From: Buttiauxella sp035271705
GTDB lineage: Bacteria > Pseudomonadota > Gammaproteobacteria > Enterobacterales > Enterobacteriaceae
DNA length: 35,514 nucleotides
Direction: 5' to 3'
Assembly (NCBI RefSeq): GCF_035271705.1
Contig: NZ_DATERI010000015.1
Span: forward strand, 1 to 35,514
In this document: positions 16,099 through 22,978 of the stretch, in pieces
Numbering within the stretch: the first letter of the stretch is position 1
Layout: each line of letters begins with the position of its first letter
The notes under the pieces: model-generated
What the model saw: the letters and a program-made list of their open reading frames with translations, nothing else
Database searches by the model: none
What the model was told of the DNA's origin: nothing
Position numbers and translations under genes: made by a program

Positions 16099-16648
16099 AG
16101 AAACAGAAGCCGTTACTACCATTGATCTTCTGGTGCGAGGCGGGATTAGCGTCACTACCGCAAGCGTTGCCAGTGATGGAGATCTGACTATTACCTGTTC
16201 GCGTGGGGTAAAACTGCTGGCGGATGCACCGTTAGTTGAAGTGGCAGATGGTGAGTTCGATATCATCGTGCTACCCGGCGGATTAAAAGGTGCGGAATGT
16301 TTTCGCGACAGCACGTTGTTAGTTGAAACCGTACGCCAGTTCCATCTTTCTGGGCGAATCGTCGCCACCATTTGTGCCGCAGCTGGGACAGTATTGGTTC
16401 CGCACGAGCTGTTCCCGATGGCGAACATGACGGGGTATCCAGGCTTGAAAGAGACAATTCCGGAAGCTCAGTGGCAAGATAAACGCGTGGTCTGGGATCC
16501 GCGATTTAACCTGCTGACCAGCCAAGGGCCGGGGACCAGCATCGACTTTAGTTTAAAAATTATCGACCTGCTCGTCAGCCGTGAAAAGGCCTATGAAGTT
16601 GCTTCACAGCTGGTGATGGCTCCCGGTATTTACAATTACTACGAGTAG
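16058..16648 (+). CDS. yajL: YajL, DJ-1/PfpI-family stress protein
   Basis: DJ-1 superfamily cytoplasmic protein linked to oxidative-stress protection, chaperoning and reported deglycase activity. The nucleophile cysteine is C106 (ATICAAAG) with E15 (GTEETE) beside it, the expected pair. Two in-frame ATGs exist. The upstream one (16052) is only one base after AAGGAG (16045-16050) and cannot use it, while the ATG at 16058 is 7 bases away and gives 196 residues, the E. coli length, starting MSARALVCLAPG. It overlaps the end of panE and precedes the accessory sugar locus. Confidence 0.95.
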   Translation: MSARALVCLAPGTEETEAVTTIDLLVRGGISVTTASVASDGDLTITCSRGVKLLADAPLVEVADGEFDIIVLPGGLKGAECFRDSTLLVETVRQFHLSGRIVATICAAAGTVLVPHELFPMANMTGYPGLKETIPEAQWQDKRVVWDPRFNLLTSQGPGTSIDFSLKIIDLLVSREKAYEVASQLVMAPGIYNYYE

Positions 16649-16665
16649 CGTTTCAGTTATTTTAT

Positions 16666-16687
16666 CGTCGCCACGCCCGTGGCGACG
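16666..16687 (+). terminator. Perfect hairpin after yajL
   Basis: CGTCGCCACG (16666-16675), two bases, CGTGGCGACG (16678-16687): a perfect 10-bp GC-rich stem 17 bases after the yajL stop. There is no U-tract (CTCACACTT follows), so it may act as a 3' stabiliser or a weak terminator separating panE-yajL from the sugar locus. Confidence 0.5.
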
Positions 16688-16787
16688 CTCACACTTCCAC
16701 TATTAATTTTCTTTCCCCCTGAAGTACTCAACGACACAAAACCTTTACTTTCAATCAATTAATCAAATCAACACCAAAACCATCGTC

Positions 16788-16816
16788 TTGACAGGCAAAA
16801 TATTCCGTGGAAAACT
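16788..16816 (+). promoter_or_regulatory. Candidate promoter of the amino-sugar operon
   Basis: A perfect -35 TTGACA (16788-16793) is followed after 17 bases by AAAACT (16811-16816), a 3/6 -10. Transcription would start near 16823, inside the operator palindrome at 16821-16844. That arrangement fits a repressed promoter. The -10 is weak, so the exact start is uncertain. Confidence 0.5.
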
Positions 16817-16820
16817 CATT

Positions 16821-16844
16821 CTTAACTGGTCTAGTCCAGTTAAG
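16821..16844 (+). promoter_or_regulatory. DasR/NagR-type (dre-like) operator palindrome
   Basis: A perfect 9-bp inverted repeat, CTTAACTGG (16821-16829) and CCAGTTAAG (16836-16844), around the 6-base centre TCTAGT. The inner 16 bases ACTGGTCTAGTCCAGT differ from the dre consensus ACTGGTCTAGACCACT, bound by HutC-subfamily GntR regulators of amino-sugar genes (DasR, NagR/YvoA), at two positions. It overlaps the predicted transcription start, and a HutC/UTRA regulator is encoded at the end of the locus. The regulator-operator pairing is inferred. Confidence 0.75.
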
Positions 16845-16918
16845 AGTACCCGAAAATAATCCCCCCCCGGTAATCCACCTCCCGGGAGGAATAAAAACCT
16901 CATCAAGAGGAGTCGCCT

Positions 16919-18187
16919 GTGAATACGTTTATTGAGAGCAAGGTCGTCCCTGTCCTAATCCGGATTGGCGAAAACAAAATTCTGGTCGCGGTGCGTAACG
17001 GTATCGCCCTGACGCTACCCTTCACCATTACCGGCAGTCTTTTCTTAATCATCGCCAATTTACCCATTCCCGGCTGGAGCGAATGGTTAGGTCCGTGGGC
17101 CGATAAAATCAGCGCGCCCGTTGCCGTCACCTTTGGTGCGATAGGTTTAATTTCCACTGTCGGTATCAGCTATAACCTTGCAAAGGAATATAAGCTGAAT
17201 GCGATAACCTGTAGTGCCGTTACCCTGGTGGTATTCCTCCTGGCGCAGCTTAACGATAAATATCAGCTGAATGTCGATAACCTCGGTGCTGCGGGTCTAT
17301 TCTCCGCCATTATCCTGGCGGTGCTAACAGTGCATATTATTCGCTGGTTTATTGACCACGAAATCGTCATTAAGCTCCCAGAGGGTGTACCACCCGCGGT
17401 GGCGCAATCTTTTGCCAGTCTGGTTCCCGCCGCAGTAGCGATTACGCTGGTGTGGTTTGTCAGAGTGATGCTTGGCTTTGATATCAATGAGTTCTTTACT
17501 CAAATCTTCAGCCCGCTCGTCAGCGGTCTCGGCTCGCTGCCCGGTATGTTAGTCCTGATTTTCCTGATCTCGCTGCTGTGGTGTTGTGGCATTCACGGCG
17601 ACAACGTGCTGTCCGGCATCACCAGCCCGATTTTCCTGAAATATATTGCCGAAAACACCCAAGCCTATTTGAACCACCAGCCGATTCCACACATTACCGC
17701 CGACGGCTTTTACATCGTCTTTATGTGTATCGGTGGCACCGGTGCCACACTCGGCTTGGTACTGGCCATGCTGCGTTCGCGCAATAAAATGTATAAATCG
17801 GTCGGTAAACTATCGCTGCCCTCGGCGATATTCTGCATTAATGAACCGATCATTTTCGGCTGCCCCATTGTCTTTAATCCGCTACTCATGATCCCTTTCA
17901 CCCTCACCCCGATGCTGCTGTGTATTTCCACCTACAGTCTGATGTACTTCGACATCATCGGTCGCCCGGTGCTGCAAATCCCCTGGACCATGCCACCGAT
18001 TTTCGCCGCATGGTTTGTGACAGGCGGCAATATCCCGGCGGTGATTTGGTCCGTCTGTACCATCGTCATTTCGGTCGCTATCTACTTCCCGTTCTTCAAA
18101 CTTCTTGAACGCCAGCAACTTGCCAAAGAGAGTCATGAAAAACAAAGCGCTAGCGAATCCGTACTGAATACTGACTCTGCATTGTAA
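16919..18187 (+). CDS. PTS EIIC permease, cellobiose/chitobiose (Lac) family, without its own EIIA/EIIB
   Basis: Membrane channel component of a phosphoenolpyruvate-dependent sugar phosphotransferase system, 422 residues. Family signatures: GIHGDN at 224-229 and NEPIIFGCPIVFNP at 308-321. In the structurally known ChbC of Bacillus cereus the equivalent His and Glu contact the disaccharide; here they would be H226 and E309. About ten hydrophobic helices are present. The start is a GTG at 16919, six bases after GAGGAG; no ATG is better placed. No EIIA or EIIB domain is fused or encoded nearby, so phosphate must come from partners elsewhere in the genome. First gene of a three-gene operon; the next gene starts 12 bases after its stop. 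Substrate unproven, probably a beta-linked disaccharide containing glucosamine. Confidence 0.9.
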   Translation: MNTFIESKVVPVLIRIGENKILVAVRNGIALTLPFTITGSLFLIIANLPIPGWSEWLGPWADKISAPVAVTFGAIGLISTVGISYNLAKEYKLNAITCSAVTLVVFLLAQLNDKYQLNVDNLGAAGLFSAIILAVLTVHIIRWFIDHEIVIKLPEGVPPAVAQSFASLVPAAVAITLVWFVRVMLGFDINEFFTQIFSPLVSGLGSLPGMLVLIFLISLLWCCGIHGDNVLSGITSPIFLKYIAENTQAYLNHQPIPHITADGFYIVFMCIGGTGATLGLVLAMLRSRNKMYKSVGKLSLPSAIFCINEPIIFGCPIVFNPLLMIPFTLTPMLLCISTYSLMYFDIIGRPVLQIPWTMPPIFAAWFVTGGNIPAVIWSVCTIVISVAIYFPFFKLLERQQLAKESHEKQSASESVLNTDSAL

Positions 18188-18199
18188 AAAGGATATCTG

Positions 18200-19528
18200 A
18201 TGAAAAAGCTCAAAATAGTTACCATCGGCGGGGGGTCAAGCTATACCCCGGAACTGATTGACGGTTTTATCAAACGTTACGATGAACTGCCGGTCAGCGA
18301 TTACTATCTGCTGGACATTGAAGAAGGGAAGGAGAAACTGGAGATCGTCGGCAAACTGGCTCAGCGCATGGTGAAAGAAGCCGGGATTCCAATGAATATT
18401 CACCTGACGCTCGATCGCGCCGAAGCGCTGAAAGACGCCGATTTTGTCACCACACAACTACGCGTGGGTTTCCTGGAAGCGCGTATCAACGATGAAAAAA
18501 TCCCACTGAAATATGGTGTACTCGGTCAGGAAACGACGGGGCCAGGCGGCTTTATGAAAGCCCAGCGTACCATCCCTGTACTGATGGACATCTGTCGCGA
18601 TATGGAAAAATATTGCCCGAATGCCTGGCTGATAAACTTCACCAACCCGGCGGGTATTGTCACCGAGGCCATCACGCGTCACTCGAAAATCAAAAGCATC
18701 GGTATTTGCAGTGGTGCCAACAGCATGCTGATGGACATCGCCAAAGCCTATGAGGTAGAGAAAAAAGACGTTTACGCGCGCATCATGGGTCTTAATCACT
18801 TGATTTTCGCCGATCAGATTTGCATTAAAGGCGAAGATTACACCGATGATTTTATAGCGAAACTCGCGCAGGGAACCGCCAATAACTCACTGAAAAACAT
18901 CCCAGATATCGGCTTTTCCTCGCGCTTCGCTAAAGCACTGCACATGTACCCGATTTCCTATCTGAAATACTTCTTCCTGACCCGTGAAATGGTCGAAGCT
19001 GCACAGAAAGATGCCGACACCAAGGGCACACGCGGCGAGCAAACCCGTGAAATTGAACACCGCCTGTTTGAGCTTTATCAAGATGAGCACCTTTCCCATA
19101 AACCGAAAGAATTGGAAAAACGCGGCGGTGCCTGGTACTCCGATACCGCTTGTTCAATAATCAGCTCAATTTATAACAACAAAAAAGAAATCCACGTGGT
19201 GAACACCGTGAATAATGGTGCAACGCCGGATCTGCCGGATCACGTGACACTGGAAACCAATGCAGTTATCGATCGTAACGGCGCGCATCCGCTGGCTTAC
19301 GGGCGTTTACCGGTGAAAATTCGTGGCCTGATCCAGAGCGTGAAAGCCTACGAAGAACTCACCGTTGAAGCTGCGATTACCGGCGATTACAGCACAGCGC
19401 TGATGGCGCTGACCATTAACCCGCTGGTGCCTTCGGCGACGCTTGCCGAGAAAATTCTGGATGAATATTTGGAAGTGAATCAGCGCTATTTACCTCAGTA
19501 CCAGCGTAAAAATAAGGAACAGCCATGA
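18200..19528 (+). CDS. GH4-family 6-phospho-beta-glycosidase (ChbF/LicH-like), unusual metal-site motif
   Basis: Glycoside hydrolase family 4 enzymes use NAD+ and a divalent metal in a redox-elimination mechanism to split phosphorylated disaccharides. The 442 residues align along their length with E. coli ChbF (my reading by eye): NAD-binding GGGSSYTPEL near 10-19, VTTQLRVG near 83-90, LGQETTGPGG near 108-117, INFTNPAG at 145-152, metal-ligand candidates C170 and H200 (GLNHL), catalytic tyrosine candidates Y254/Y257, and RGGAWYSD further on. The motif after the ligand cysteine is CSGAN, whereas phospho-beta-glucosidases normally have CN[VI]P. The Shine-Dalgarno AAGGA is 8 bases before the ATG. 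The stop overlaps the next start as ATGA. Function in cleaving a PTS-imported disaccharide phosphate is secure; the sugar is not. Confidence 0.88.
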   Translation: MKKLKIVTIGGGSSYTPELIDGFIKRYDELPVSDYYLLDIEEGKEKLEIVGKLAQRMVKEAGIPMNIHLTLDRAEALKDADFVTTQLRVGFLEARINDEKIPLKYGVLGQETTGPGGFMKAQRTIPVLMDICRDMEKYCPNAWLINFTNPAGIVTEAITRHSKIKSIGICSGANSMLMDIAKAYEVEKKDVYARIMGLNHLIFADQICIKGEDYTDDFIAKLAQGTANNSLKNIPDIGFSSRFAKALHMYPISYLKYFFLTREMVEAAQKDADTKGTRGEQTREIEHRLFELYQDEHLSHKPKELEKRGGAWYSDTACSIISSIYNNKKEIHVVNTVNNGATPDLPDHVTLETNAVIDRNGAHPLAYGRLPVKIRGLIQSVKAYEELTVEAAITGDYSTALMALTINPLVPSATLAEKILDEYLEVNQRYLPQYQRKNKEQP

Positions 19529-20247
19529 AAACGCATATTTTCCCGGACTACCCGCAGTTGTGTCAGAGGGTAGCGAAAAATGTTATTGACTGCGTGAATG
19601 CAAAACCCCACGCGCTGATCTGCATCGCGGGCGGTGATACACCGTTGGGCGTATTTGCGGCACTGGTCGAGGCACAAAAACAGGGCCGCGTAGACTTCTC
19701 TCGTACACAGTTTCTCGGTCTGGATGAATGGCTAGGTCTGGGTAAAGACGATAAAGGGAGCTGTCGCGAAATGGTCTGGCAACATTTCTTCGATAAGCTG
19801 ACGTTGCGTGGTGAGCAAATCTGCTTTTTCGACGGGCTAACCGCTAACCCGCAGGCGGAGTGTCAGCGTGTCGATCGTTATATTGAACAGCATGGGCCAA
19901 TTGACTGCATCGTGCTCGGTATCGGTATGAACGGACACATCGGTTTTAACGAACCGGGCGCATCGCTGGACAATACCTGTCACGTGGTTGACCTCGATTC
20001 GGTAACCCAGGCAGTGTCGGTGAAGTATTTCGACACCCCCCGCGAGGTGAAACAGGGTATTTCGCTTGGGTTAAAAACCATTCTGGCGGCGAAAAATATC
20101 GTAGTGATGGCGAGCGGCGAGAACAAAGCAGCGATTGTCGCACAAACGGTAAATCACCCAGCGAGTACCGACATTCCGTCGACGCTGATGAAAACCGCTC
20201 AGCAGGCTAATTTGTACCTGGATGAAGTTGCGGCAAGCGCTCTGTAG
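19525..20247 (+). CDS. Glucosamine-6-phosphate deaminase, short NagB/GamA type
   Basis: Converts glucosamine-6-phosphate to fructose-6-phosphate and ammonia in the cytoplasm. The product is 240 residues, closer to Bacillus NagB/GamA (about 240-250) than to the 266-residue allosteric E. coli NagB. Motifs: phosphate-binding GGDTPLG at 36-42, catalytic D67 in GLDEW, and GIGMNGHIGFNEPG at 132-145 with H138 as the ring-opening histidine. The position equal to E. coli D141 is N136, as in many short homologues. It is translationally coupled to the glycosidase gene by an ATGA overlap, with AAGGA upstream. Its presence implies that glucosamine-6-phosphate is an end product of the pathway. It is probably additional to a core nagB elsewhere. 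A 6-phosphogluconolactonase-like activity is less likely given the NGHIGFNEP motif. Confidence 0.87.
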   Translation: MKTHIFPDYPQLCQRVAKNVIDCVNAKPHALICIAGGDTPLGVFAALVEAQKQGRVDFSRTQFLGLDEWLGLGKDDKGSCREMVWQHFFDKLTLRGEQICFFDGLTANPQAECQRVDRYIEQHGPIDCIVLGIGMNGHIGFNEPGASLDNTCHVVDLDSVTQAVSVKYFDTPREVKQGISLGLKTILAAKNIVVMASGENKAAIVAQTVNHPASTDIPSTLMKTAQQANLYLDEVAASAL

Positions 20248-20257
20248 TCAAAGTCTG

Positions 20258-20277
20258 GCAGGCGCAGATGCGCCTGC
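20258..20277. terminator. Hairpin between the convergent deaminase and gntR-type genes
   Basis: GCAGGCGCA, two bases, TGCGCCTGC: a perfect 9-bp stem touching the stop codon of the regulator gene and 10 bases after the deaminase stop. It lacks U-tracts on either strand. It is probably the shared end signal of the two convergent transcripts. Confidence 0.5.
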
Positions 20278-21011
20278 TAGCGTTCGATTCGTAGATTCTT
20301 GACTCGGAAAATATCGGCGCGGTTGTAGCTGATTGAATAGTTAAATATCGTTTTGTCAGCCAGGCGGGTTACTTCGGTAATTTTCAACATCGGCTGCCCA
20401 CTGGAGATATTAAGCAGCGGTGCAAGCTCATTATCAAACAGCGCGGCTTCAATAATCGAGTCGGCGTCTTTGATTTTCTTACCGGTGTACTCTTCGATAT
20501 AGCCGTACAAAGAGCTTTCTTTGAGAATGGTATCCGGGATTGTCGCAATCACGCTCTGCGGAATATTAGTATCTTCCACTAATACCGGATTACCATCAAG
20601 CAGGCGAATACGACGTATAAACCAGACGTTGTCCCCGATTGAAATATCCAGATGTTGAGCAAGCGTAGCATCCGCCTGAATGACGTTGAAGGCCAAAAGC
20701 TGGCTGCTGACCTTTACTCGGCCTTGAAATTCACGGGAAAAACCCAGAATACTGTCGCTGGTTTCATTGTTCAAAAGATACACGTTCGCAGTGCTGTTTT
20801 TCAGCACGAACATTCCTTTGCCGTGAATGCGCTCGATAAACCCTTCCTGCACCAGGCTATCCACCGCTTTTTGCACTGTCACACGAGTGACACCATACAG
20901 ACTTGCCAGTTCACGTTCGGAGGGAATGCTTTCACCCTTTTTGTAGATCTGGTTAAGGATACCGCTCTTAATGCGTTCCTTAATCTCAATGTACTTGTGC
21001 ACTTTTTGCAT
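20277..21011 (-). CDS. GntR/HutC-family regulator with UTRA effector domain
   Basis: 244-residue transcription factor. An N-terminal winged helix-turn-helix (about 5-70: YIEIKERIKSGIL...SIPSERELASLYGVTRVTV...IERIHGKGMFV) is followed by a UTRA ligand domain (about 85-240), the layout of HutC-subfamily repressors such as NagR, DasR and GamR that respond to amino-sugar phosphates. It is convergent with the EIIC-glycosidase-deaminase operon, and a dre-like operator sits at that operon's promoter, so it most likely represses it. The frame stays open 14 codons upstream to a GTG (21053) without a ribosome-binding site; I chose ATG 21009-21011, although its own site (GCGAGA) is weak. Effector identity, glucosamine-6-phosphate or the disaccharide phosphate, is inferred. 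Confidence 0.9.
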   Translation of the reverse strand: MQKVHKYIEIKERIKSGILNQIYKKGESIPSERELASLYGVTRVTVQKAVDSLVQEGFIERIHGKGMFVLKNSTANVYLLNNETSDSILGFSREFQGRVKVSSQLLAFNVIQADATLAQHLDISIGDNVWFIRRIRLLDGNPVLVEDTNIPQSVIATIPDTILKESSLYGYIEEYTGKKIKDADSIIEAALFDNELAPLLNISSGQPMLKITEVTRLADKTIFNYSISYNRADIFRVKNLRIER

Positions 21012-21042
21012 GGCAATCTCGCTGGATATTTTGCGCCGGATG

Positions 21043-21076
21043 CCCTCACCCACAGGGAGAAGGCATGGGTGAGAGG
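21043..21076. repeat. Inverted repeat between thiI and the gntR-type gene
   Basis: CCCTCACCCA and the near-complement TGGGTGAGAGGG flank a loop of about 13 bases. On the minus strand it lies 17 bases after the thiI stop and upstream of the regulator start. CCCTCACCC/GGGTGAGGG-type hairpins are common in enterobacterial spacers. It may end thiI messages or form part of the regulator leader. Confidence 0.55.
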
Positions 21077-21092
21077 GTAAATCCAGATACGT

Positions 21093-22544
21093 TTATTCCT
21101 GACGATAAACCTTCACGTTATCAAAGCCTTGCTCACGCAGATACAGTGCTTGCAAACGGCTCATCACACCACGATCGCACCACAGCAAATAATTTTTGCT
21201 CTGATCCAAATCGCCGAATGCGGTGCTCAGTTTATAGAATGGCAGTGACGCCACTTCCACGCCTTCTGGCTTAAATGGCTTCTCATCTTGCTCGTCGATA
21301 GAACGAATATCCAGCAGCACATCATTCGGGCCAAATGCGTCAACCGTTTCAACTTCCGTTACCACTTCTTTGGATTGATTGGCTATCTCACGGATGTCGA
21401 TATTGGTCGCTTCTTCAACCACGCGGTCAAGAATAGAGAAATCGAAATTGGCTTCTTCCGCTTCAATCTTCGCTTTCACTGCTTTCACAGTTGGGCTTTT
21501 CGAGATAACACCACAGTATTCCGGCATGGTACGCGCGAAGTCAGCAGTACCAATTTCACGCGCCAGATCGATGATGTGCTCTTTATCATGAGAGATTAGC
21601 GGACGCAGAATGAGCGTATCGGAAACGTTGTCGATCAAACGCAGGTTGGTCAGCGTCTGGCTAGAAACCTGGCCCAGCGCTTCGCCGGTTACCAGCGCCT
21701 GCACGCCATAACGTTCAGCGACTCTGGAAGCCGCACGTACAAACATACGCTTGAGCACCACACCCATCTGCCCATCTTCAACTTTCTCGAGGATTTCGCC
21801 TACGACGGGTTCGAAGTTAATCGCCACGAAACGCACACGGTGGGAACTACCAAAACGCGTCCACAAATAGTGCGCCACTTGTTTAACGCCGATTTCGTGC
21901 GCTGCACCACCGAGGTTAAAGAAGCAATAATGCACACGACAGCCGCGACGCATCAGCATATAGCTGGAAACGCCGGAGTCGAAACCACCTGAAATCAATG
22001 ACAGTACATCTTCTTGCGTACCAATCGGGAAGCCGCCAATACCTTCGTAACGGCCTTTTACCAGCAGCAGACGATCGTTTTCGATTTCCAGATTAACCGT
22101 GACATCCGGCTTGGTCAGTTTTACGCGCGCTGATTCAATGTGTTGATTAAGGCCACCACCAACATAACGTTCAACTTCAATCGAGCTGAATTCATGTTTA
22201 CCACGACGTTTCACACGCACACAGAAGGTTTTGCCTTCCAATTGCTCGCGATAAAGTTCCAGCGCCTGTTCGAAGATATTGTGCAAGTCGGTATACGGCA
22301 CATCTTCAACTTCCAGAATATGGTGAATACCTGGAATACGGGTTAGCGCTTCACGAATGGCGATACGCTGATTTTCATCTTTAGCGCGAACTTCAATGTT
22401 GTCCCAGTGGCGAACAACCGCAAGATCTTCATCGTAGTGTTTTAAAACGTTGCGAATGTTCCCGGTGAGCATCTTAATAAAGCGTATGCGCACAGATTGA
22501 CTCTTGATTGTGATTTCCGGGAACAATTTAATGATAAACTTCAT
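21093..22544 (-). CDS. thiI: ThiI, tRNA 4-thiouridine and thiazole sulfurtransferase
   Basis: Transfers sulfur from IscS to tRNA U8 (s4U) and to ThiS for thiamine synthesis. The product is 483 residues. Domain order: N-terminal ferredoxin-like plus THUMP (about 1-165), PP-loop ATP pyrophosphatase with SGGFDS at 185-190, C344 (YCGVISKS), and a C-terminal rhodanese domain with the persulfide cysteine C456 (LWCDRGVMSR). The frame extends 37 codons further; I chose ATG 22542-22544, which gives the family start MKFIIKLFPEITIKS. It is divergent from xseB. In E. coli it is a direct neighbour of yajL; here the sugar locus separates them. Confidence 0.97.
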   Translation of the reverse strand: MKFIIKLFPEITIKSQSVRIRFIKMLTGNIRNVLKHYDEDLAVVRHWDNIEVRAKDENQRIAIREALTRIPGIHHILEVEDVPYTDLHNIFEQALELYREQLEGKTFCVRVKRRGKHEFSSIEVERYVGGGLNQHIESARVKLTKPDVTVNLEIENDRLLLVKGRYEGIGGFPIGTQEDVLSLISGGFDSGVSSYMLMRRGCRVHYCFFNLGGAAHEIGVKQVAHYLWTRFGSSHRVRFVAINFEPVVGEILEKVEDGQMGVVLKRMFVRAASRVAERYGVQALVTGEALGQVSSQTLTNLRLIDNVSDTLILRPLISHDKEHIIDLAREIGTADFARTMPEYCGVISKSPTVKAVKAKIEAEEANFDFSILDRVVEEATNIDIREIANQSKEVVTEVETVDAFGPNDVLLDIRSIDEQDEKPFKPEGVEVASLPFYKLSTAFGDLDQSKNYLLWCDRGVMSRLQALYLREQGFDNVKVYRQE

Positions 22545-22735
22545 GGCGCTCATGATTTGTTGGTGAGCCATACATGTTGAAACATGCGGGCTGAGGGACT
22601 TAAAGAATTGCAGCGGCGACAGCGCCGTTACATCCGAGGCGCAAAAGTATATCACTAACAGCTTGCCATAGCGTTACACAAATGACTCCGCTACCATGGC
22701 AGAGTCGCAAAAATTATTAGAGTCAGACATTCACT

Positions 22736-22978
22736 ATGCCGAAAAAAACCGAAGTGCCTACCAGTTTTGAAACTGCGCTTGTGGAGCTTGAGCAGATAGT
22801 TACTCGTCTTGAGAGCGGCGATTTAGCACTCGAAGAGGCATTAAATGAATTTGAACGTGGTGTGCAACTTGCACGTCAAGGTCAGGTGAAACTGCAACAA
22901 GCAGAACAACGCGTGCAAATCCTGCTAAACGATAGCGAAGACGCCCCACTCAAGCCTTTTACCCCGGATAACGAGTAA
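22736..22978 (+). CDS. xseB: XseB, exodeoxyribonuclease VII small subunit
   Basis: 80-residue small subunit that combines with XseA to form the single-strand-specific exonuclease VII. It is a typical helical-hairpin protein with the signature FETALVELEQIVTRLE and the segment GDLALEEALNEFERGV. Its stop TAA is directly followed by the ispA ATG, so the two are translationally linked in the xseB-ispA-dxs operon. Confidence 0.96.
   Translation: MPKKTEVPTSFETALVELEQIVTRLESGDLALEEALNEFERGVQLARQGQVKLQQAEQRVQILLNDSEDAPLKPFTPDNE

Noticed and set aside
21012..21053. GTG start giving the GntR-type regulator 14 extra residues
   Set aside because: No ribosome-binding sequence precedes it, it lies in a hairpin, and the extra residues are not typical of the family; the ATG at 21009-21011 begins at the helix-turn-helix domain.
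16649..21092. Genomic island carried by an integrase or insertion sequence
   Set aside because: No integrase, transposase, tRNA or attachment repeat was seen, and the base composition looks similar to the flanks by eye. Only the hairpins at the edges remain as a hint.
22545..22735. TPP riboswitch upstream of thiI
   Set aside because: No THI-box core was found; the only structure seen is a small GCGGCG/CGCCG hairpin near 22613-22627.
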